From assembly GCA_040506705.1 (NCBI GenBank), contig JBEVWG010000002.1:62001-126000 (forward strand): a stretch of 64,000 nt of DNA. Direction: 5' to 3'. A program made the position numbers and the translations under genes. Below are positions 61,046 through 64,000 of the stretch, piece by piece (the first letter of the stretch is position 1; each line of letters opens with the position of its first letter). The notes under the pieces were generated by a model. The model was given only the letters and a program-made list of their open reading frames with translations. It had not been told where the DNA came from and searched no databases. This stretch comes from Thiodiazotropha sp040506705 (GTDB lineage: Bacteria > Pseudomonadota > Gammaproteobacteria > Chromatiales > Chromatiaceae).

Positions 61046-61957
61046 TCACCTGGGCTGGTTAATGACTCGTTCATGAGCATGGGCCTTACCCAAAGCGATG
61101 AACTGTTGCTGATAGAGCAGATCTGCATCTTCCGCCCGATATGCTGCGTAGAGTCTGCGTGGCATGCCTTTACGTCCCAGGCGCAGACTCTTTAAAGGCA
61201 GCGCGCCGCAGGCACGATCCACCAACCAGTCCGGCATTGCCGTCACACCACGAGACAAGGCCACCAGCTGCAGCATGATTTCAATCGATTCAATCTGTTT
61301 GTGTTCAGAGGGTTTGAAACCAGCAGGCCAGAGAAAACCGTTAAGAATATCAAGTCGTTCTGCCTCCACCGGAAAAGTGATCATGGTTTCATCGGCAACC
61401 TGTTGCGGGGTAACCCAATCCCGCTCTGACAAAGGATGAGTATCAGGCACCAGGAGTAGCAGCTCATACTCAAACAGGGTCTCATAGACCAAGCCAGGAT
61501 GATCAACCCGATCGGGGGTTATAAGCATATCGATATGAAAATTGAGCACCCCTTCGAAACCACTGAACCGGAATCGCTGAAAGATATCCACATCCACCTC
61601 TGGGTTCGATTTCAGATAGGCCGCCATGACACCGGTAAGCCACTCATAACAGGGGTAACACTCCACCCCAAGACGCAACACACCCCGCTTCCCTTGCGCA
61701 TAGGCCTTCAGAGTACGCTCACTCTGTTGCAGTAAGGGCAGAATCTTCTCTGAGGTCTCAAGCAGCAGGCTGCCAGCTCTGGTCAGGCGCAACCTTCGTC
61801 CCTCTTTAACCCAGATCTCCACCCCCAATTTCTTTTCAAGGTAGCGTATCTGGTGAGACAGAGCTGATTGGCTCAAGCAGAGCGCATTGGCGGCTTTGGT
61901 CAATGTTCCATGTTGCTGTAGAGCAGAGACGATTCTGAGATGGGCAAGGTCTATCAT
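61046..61957 (-). CDS. metR: LysR-type regulator MetR
   Basis: 303 residues. N-terminal helix-turn-helix (LRIVSALQQHGTLTKAANALCLSQSALSHQIRYLEKKLG) and LysR effector-binding domain with RLGVECYPCYEWLTGVM and MLITPDRVDHPGLVYETLFEYELLLLVP, as in MetR proteins. Homocysteine is the co-regulator in this family. It is divergent from metE, the classic arrangement; the two share a 104-bp region. Confidence 0.95.
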   Translation of the reverse strand: MIDLAHLRIVSALQQHGTLTKAANALCLSQSALSHQIRYLEKKLGVEIWVKEGRRLRLTRAGSLLLETSEKILPLLQQSERTLKAYAQGKRGVLRLGVECYPCYEWLTGVMAAYLKSNPEVDVDIFQRFRFSGFEGVLNFHIDMLITPDRVDHPGLVYETLFEYELLLLVPDTHPLSERDWVTPQQVADETMITFPVEAERLDILNGFLWPAGFKPSEHKQIESIEIMLQLVALSRGVTAMPDWLVDRACGALPLKSLRLGRKGMPRRLYAAYRAEDADLLYQQQFIALGKAHAHERVINQPR

Positions 61958-62061
61958 ATATGTAATTTATTCATAGGTTCGGCAATAATCATCATTATAT
62001 CTTCATAGTTTGCAGATCTAAAATCTCTCACCTTAAACTCATTGGAAAAAGGTTAGGGATC
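61958..62061. promoter_or_regulatory. Divergent metR/metE control region
   Basis: 104 bp between the start codons. Two direct copies of TTCATAG lie at 61970-61976 and 62002-62008, 32 bp apart; TTCA is a MetR half-site (TGAA-N5-TTCA). No full palindromic MetR box was found. AAGG lies 9 nt before the metE ATG. Confidence 0.5.
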
Positions 62062-64000
62062 ATGGCAACTACTCACAATCTGGGACTCCCCCGCATCGGC
62101 GACAAGCGACAACTCAAATTCAGCCTGGAGGCCTACTGGAAAGGGGATATTGGCGCTGATGAGCTAGCATCCACTGCCCAGCAGATCCGCGCAGAAAACC
62201 AGCGGCTACAAAAACAGCTGCACTGGCGTAGTGTCGGGGACTTCTCGCTCTATGACCACATCCTCGATACCAGCGTTATGCTGGGAAATCTGCCTCCCCG
62301 ATTCAGGCAGGAGGAGTCACTCACCCCACTGGATTGCTACTTCCAGGCAGCCAGAGGTCGCTCCACAGATGAGAGCACCCCCCTGTCAGCAGTTGAAATG
62401 ACCAAATGGTTCGATACCAACTACCACTATCTGGTACCCGAATTCAGTCGAGAAACTCGTTTCGAACTGAATAGCGACAATCTATTGCAGCAGATCAAAG
62501 AGGCGGAAGGGAGCAACATCAAACCGGTTATTATCGGCCCAGTAACCTATCTGTGGCTTGGTAAATCAAAAGATGGCAGTGATCCTCTCGACCTGCTGGA
62601 GCAGATTATGCCTGTTTATGAACAACTCCTGACACAGTTGTCGCAAGCAGGTGTCGAATGGCTTCAGATCGATGAACCTATCCTGGTGACCGAACTAAAC
62701 CAAGCCTGGCGACATGCTCTAAGAAAAAGCTATTATCGACTACAGAGCCAACCAATAAAACTGCTGTTGGCCACCTACTTCGGTAGTCTGAAAGAGAACC
62801 TGCAACTGGCCTGTGAACTTCCTGTCGCTGGTCTGCATATCGATACCACCAGGGCCGGGGAAGAGGTTGAAAAGGTCATCGACTGGCTACCAAAACATAA
62901 GATAGTCTCACTGGGGATAATCGACGGCCGCAACATATGGAAGAGCAATCTCAACGCGTTGCTTGATTGGCTGGAACCTATACATCAACGTCTCTCTGAG
63001 AGACTCTGGCTGGCACCCTCCTGTTCATTGCTACACGTACCTGTAGATCTCGACAGCGAAACAGATCTTGATGCCGGGATAAAATCCTGGTTGAGTTTTG
63101 CCGTGCAGAAACTGTTTGAGCTGGAGGTTCTCGCAACTGCACTCAACGAAGGACGGGAAGCCGTTGCTCATACTCTTGATGACAATATCAAAACCCTAAA
63201 GGCACGGGCCAGCTCACAGCAGGTCTTCCACCCTGAAGTACACCAGAGAGTCGCTCAAATTACTGATGTGATGGGCCAGCGTCACCATGAGTTTGCCATT
63301 CGGCAACAAAAGCAGAAACAGAGACTCAATCTACCCATCTTTCCAACCACCACCATCGGCTCGTTTCCTCAGACGAAGGAGATTCGTCAGCTCAGGCAAG
63401 ATTTCAGGGTGGGCAAACTATCCCAGGATAAATATCGTGCCGTGATGGAGCAGGAGATCGCCCACTGCATACGACAACAGGAGAATATAGGTCTGGATGT
63501 ATTGGTCCATGGCGAGGCAGAACGCAACGACATGGTGGAATATTTTGCAGAATTTCTATCAGGCTTTGCCTTCACCAGGTTTGGCTGGGTTCAATCCTAT
63601 GGATCACGCTGCGTGAAACCACCGATTATCTTCGGAGATGTGAAACGACTTGGAGATATCACACTAAACTGGATAGGATTCGCACAATCTCTGACCGATA
63701 AACCTGTGAAAGGAATGTTAACTGGCCCGGTCACTATATTGAACTGGTCCTTCGTACGAGACGACCAGCCCCTTGCCGTTACCTGCAACCAGATAGCTCT
63801 TGCACTGCGAGATGAAGTTTTGTCTTTGGAAGAGGCGGGAGTCGGGATTATACAGATCGATGAAGCAGCATTCAGAGAAGGGCTTCCTCTTAGACAAAGT
63901 GAATGGCAGGGATACCTTGACTGGTCGTTAAAAGCCTTCCGCTTAACCGCAAATGGCGTCAAAGATGAGACACAGATTCATACTCATATGTGTTATTCCG
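62062..64000 (+). CDS. metE: Cobalamin-independent methionine synthase, N-terminal part (gene runs off the right edge)
   Basis: Transfers the methyl group of methyl-tetrahydrofolate (polyglutamate) to homocysteine. The first 646 codons are present and read without a stop. The N-terminal half begins MATTHNLGLPRIGDKRQLKF; the C-terminal domain begins near LPIFPTTTIGSFPQT. The zinc ligands His and Cys are in HTHMCYS at the very end of the window. The remaining ligands (Glu and second Cys) lie outside. It is divergent from metR, which should activate it. Confidence 0.95.
   Translation, partial: MATTHNLGLPRIGDKRQLKFSLEAYWKGDIGADELASTAQQIRAENQRLQKQLHWRSVGDFSLYDHILDTSVMLGNLPPRFRQEESLTPLDCYFQAARGRSTDESTPLSAVEMTKWFDTNYHYLVPEFSRETRFELNSDNLLQQIKEAEGSNIKPVIIGPVTYLWLGKSKDGSDPLDLLEQIMPVYEQLLTQLSQAGVEWLQIDEPILVTELNQAWRHALRKSYYRLQSQPIKLLLATYFGSLKENLQLACELPVAGLHIDTTRAGEEVEKVIDWLPKHKIVSLGIIDGRNIWKSNLNALLDWLEPIHQRLSERLWLAPSCSLLHVPVDLDSETDLDAGIKSWLSFAVQKLFELEVLATALNEGREAVAHTLDDNIKTLKARASSQQVFHPEVHQRVAQITDVMGQRHHEFAIRQQKQKQRLNLPIFPTTTIGSFPQTKEIRQLRQDFRVGKLSQDKYRAVMEQEIAHCIRQQENIGLDVLVHGEAERNDMVEYFAEFLSGFAFTRFGWVQSYGSRCVKPPIIFGDVKRLGDITLNWIGFAQSLTDKPVKGMLTGPVTILNWSFVRDDQPLAVTCNQIALALRDEVLSLEEAGVGIIQIDEAAFREGLPLRQSEWQGYLDWSLKAFRLTANGVKDETQIHTHMCYS

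Noticed and set aside
1..64000. Prophage, conjugative element, or secretion-system island
   Set aside because: No capsid, tail, integrase, or conjugation genes are seen; the only mobile-type gene is the RAYT.

Overview
The window looks like a chromosomal segment of a gammaproteobacterium. The evidence is the set of conserved gene blocks: lnt-corC-ybeY-phoH-miaB, gmk, yicC/rph/rdgB, rep, metR/metE and a sufBCD cluster. Several c-type cytochromes, many c-di-GMP proteins, a PEP-CTERM-type acyltransferase and an outer-membrane cytochrome suggest a free-living or symbiotic chemolithotroph, perhaps a sulfur oxidiser of the Chromatiales type. That lifestyle is inference; no sulfur-oxidation gene is present. 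Both ends cut genes: lnt on the left, metE on the right.

Layout. 1-6.2 kb: minus-strand housekeeping genes (lnt fragment, corC lacking its C-terminal domain, ybeY, phoH, miaB, then an M48 lipoprotein and gmk). 6.5-13.8 kb: a giant PilZ/DUF1631/GGDEF/EAL protein, a lipoprotein, a GH114 glycosidase, a DUF302 protein and a decayed toxin-antitoxin locus. 13.9-18.6 kb: yicC, a Ser/Thr kinase with its PP2C phosphatase, and an envelope-type trio (DUF2780, YpfJ-like protease, GlsB-like protein). 18.8-22.9 kb: HerA-like ATPase, SRAP protein, RNase PH, RdgB. 23.3-29.0 kb: a divergent three-gene signalling module (Cache-PAS histidine kinase, single-domain response regulator, REC-PAS-PAS-GGDEF-EAL). 29.1-35.4 kb: TRAP transporter subunits without a binding protein, DUF2782, a LOG-family protein, Rep helicase, cytochrome c5 and tRNA-Arg(CCG).

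35.4-42.8 kb is the most unusual stretch. Seven tandem 149-150 bp REP/BIME-type units lie between the tRNA and a REP-associated tyrosine transposase (RAYT), and another inverted REP pair lies on the other side of the transposase. After these come an SGNH hydrolase, small secreted proteins, a duplicated gene 3' end with REP-like palindromes, a di-haem cytochrome, and a cytochrome-porin fusion resembling Cyc2.

42.8-53.4 kb: a MacB-like ABC export system, a diguanylate cyclase, a LuxI/FeeM-fold acyltransferase overlapping an E1-like (ThiF) gene, a SIMPL protein and a soluble CZB chemoreceptor. 53.4-64 kb: a suf operon (small membrane protein, sufB, C, D, T, A-like, E) with an IscR-like site but no sufS or iscR, an unknown protein, L-serine dehydratase, and the divergent metR/metE pair.

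Several families of short repeats are scattered between genes, some touching start codons. The best candidates for under-described biology are the RAYT/BIME array, the cytochrome-porin pair and the acyltransferase/E1 pair.
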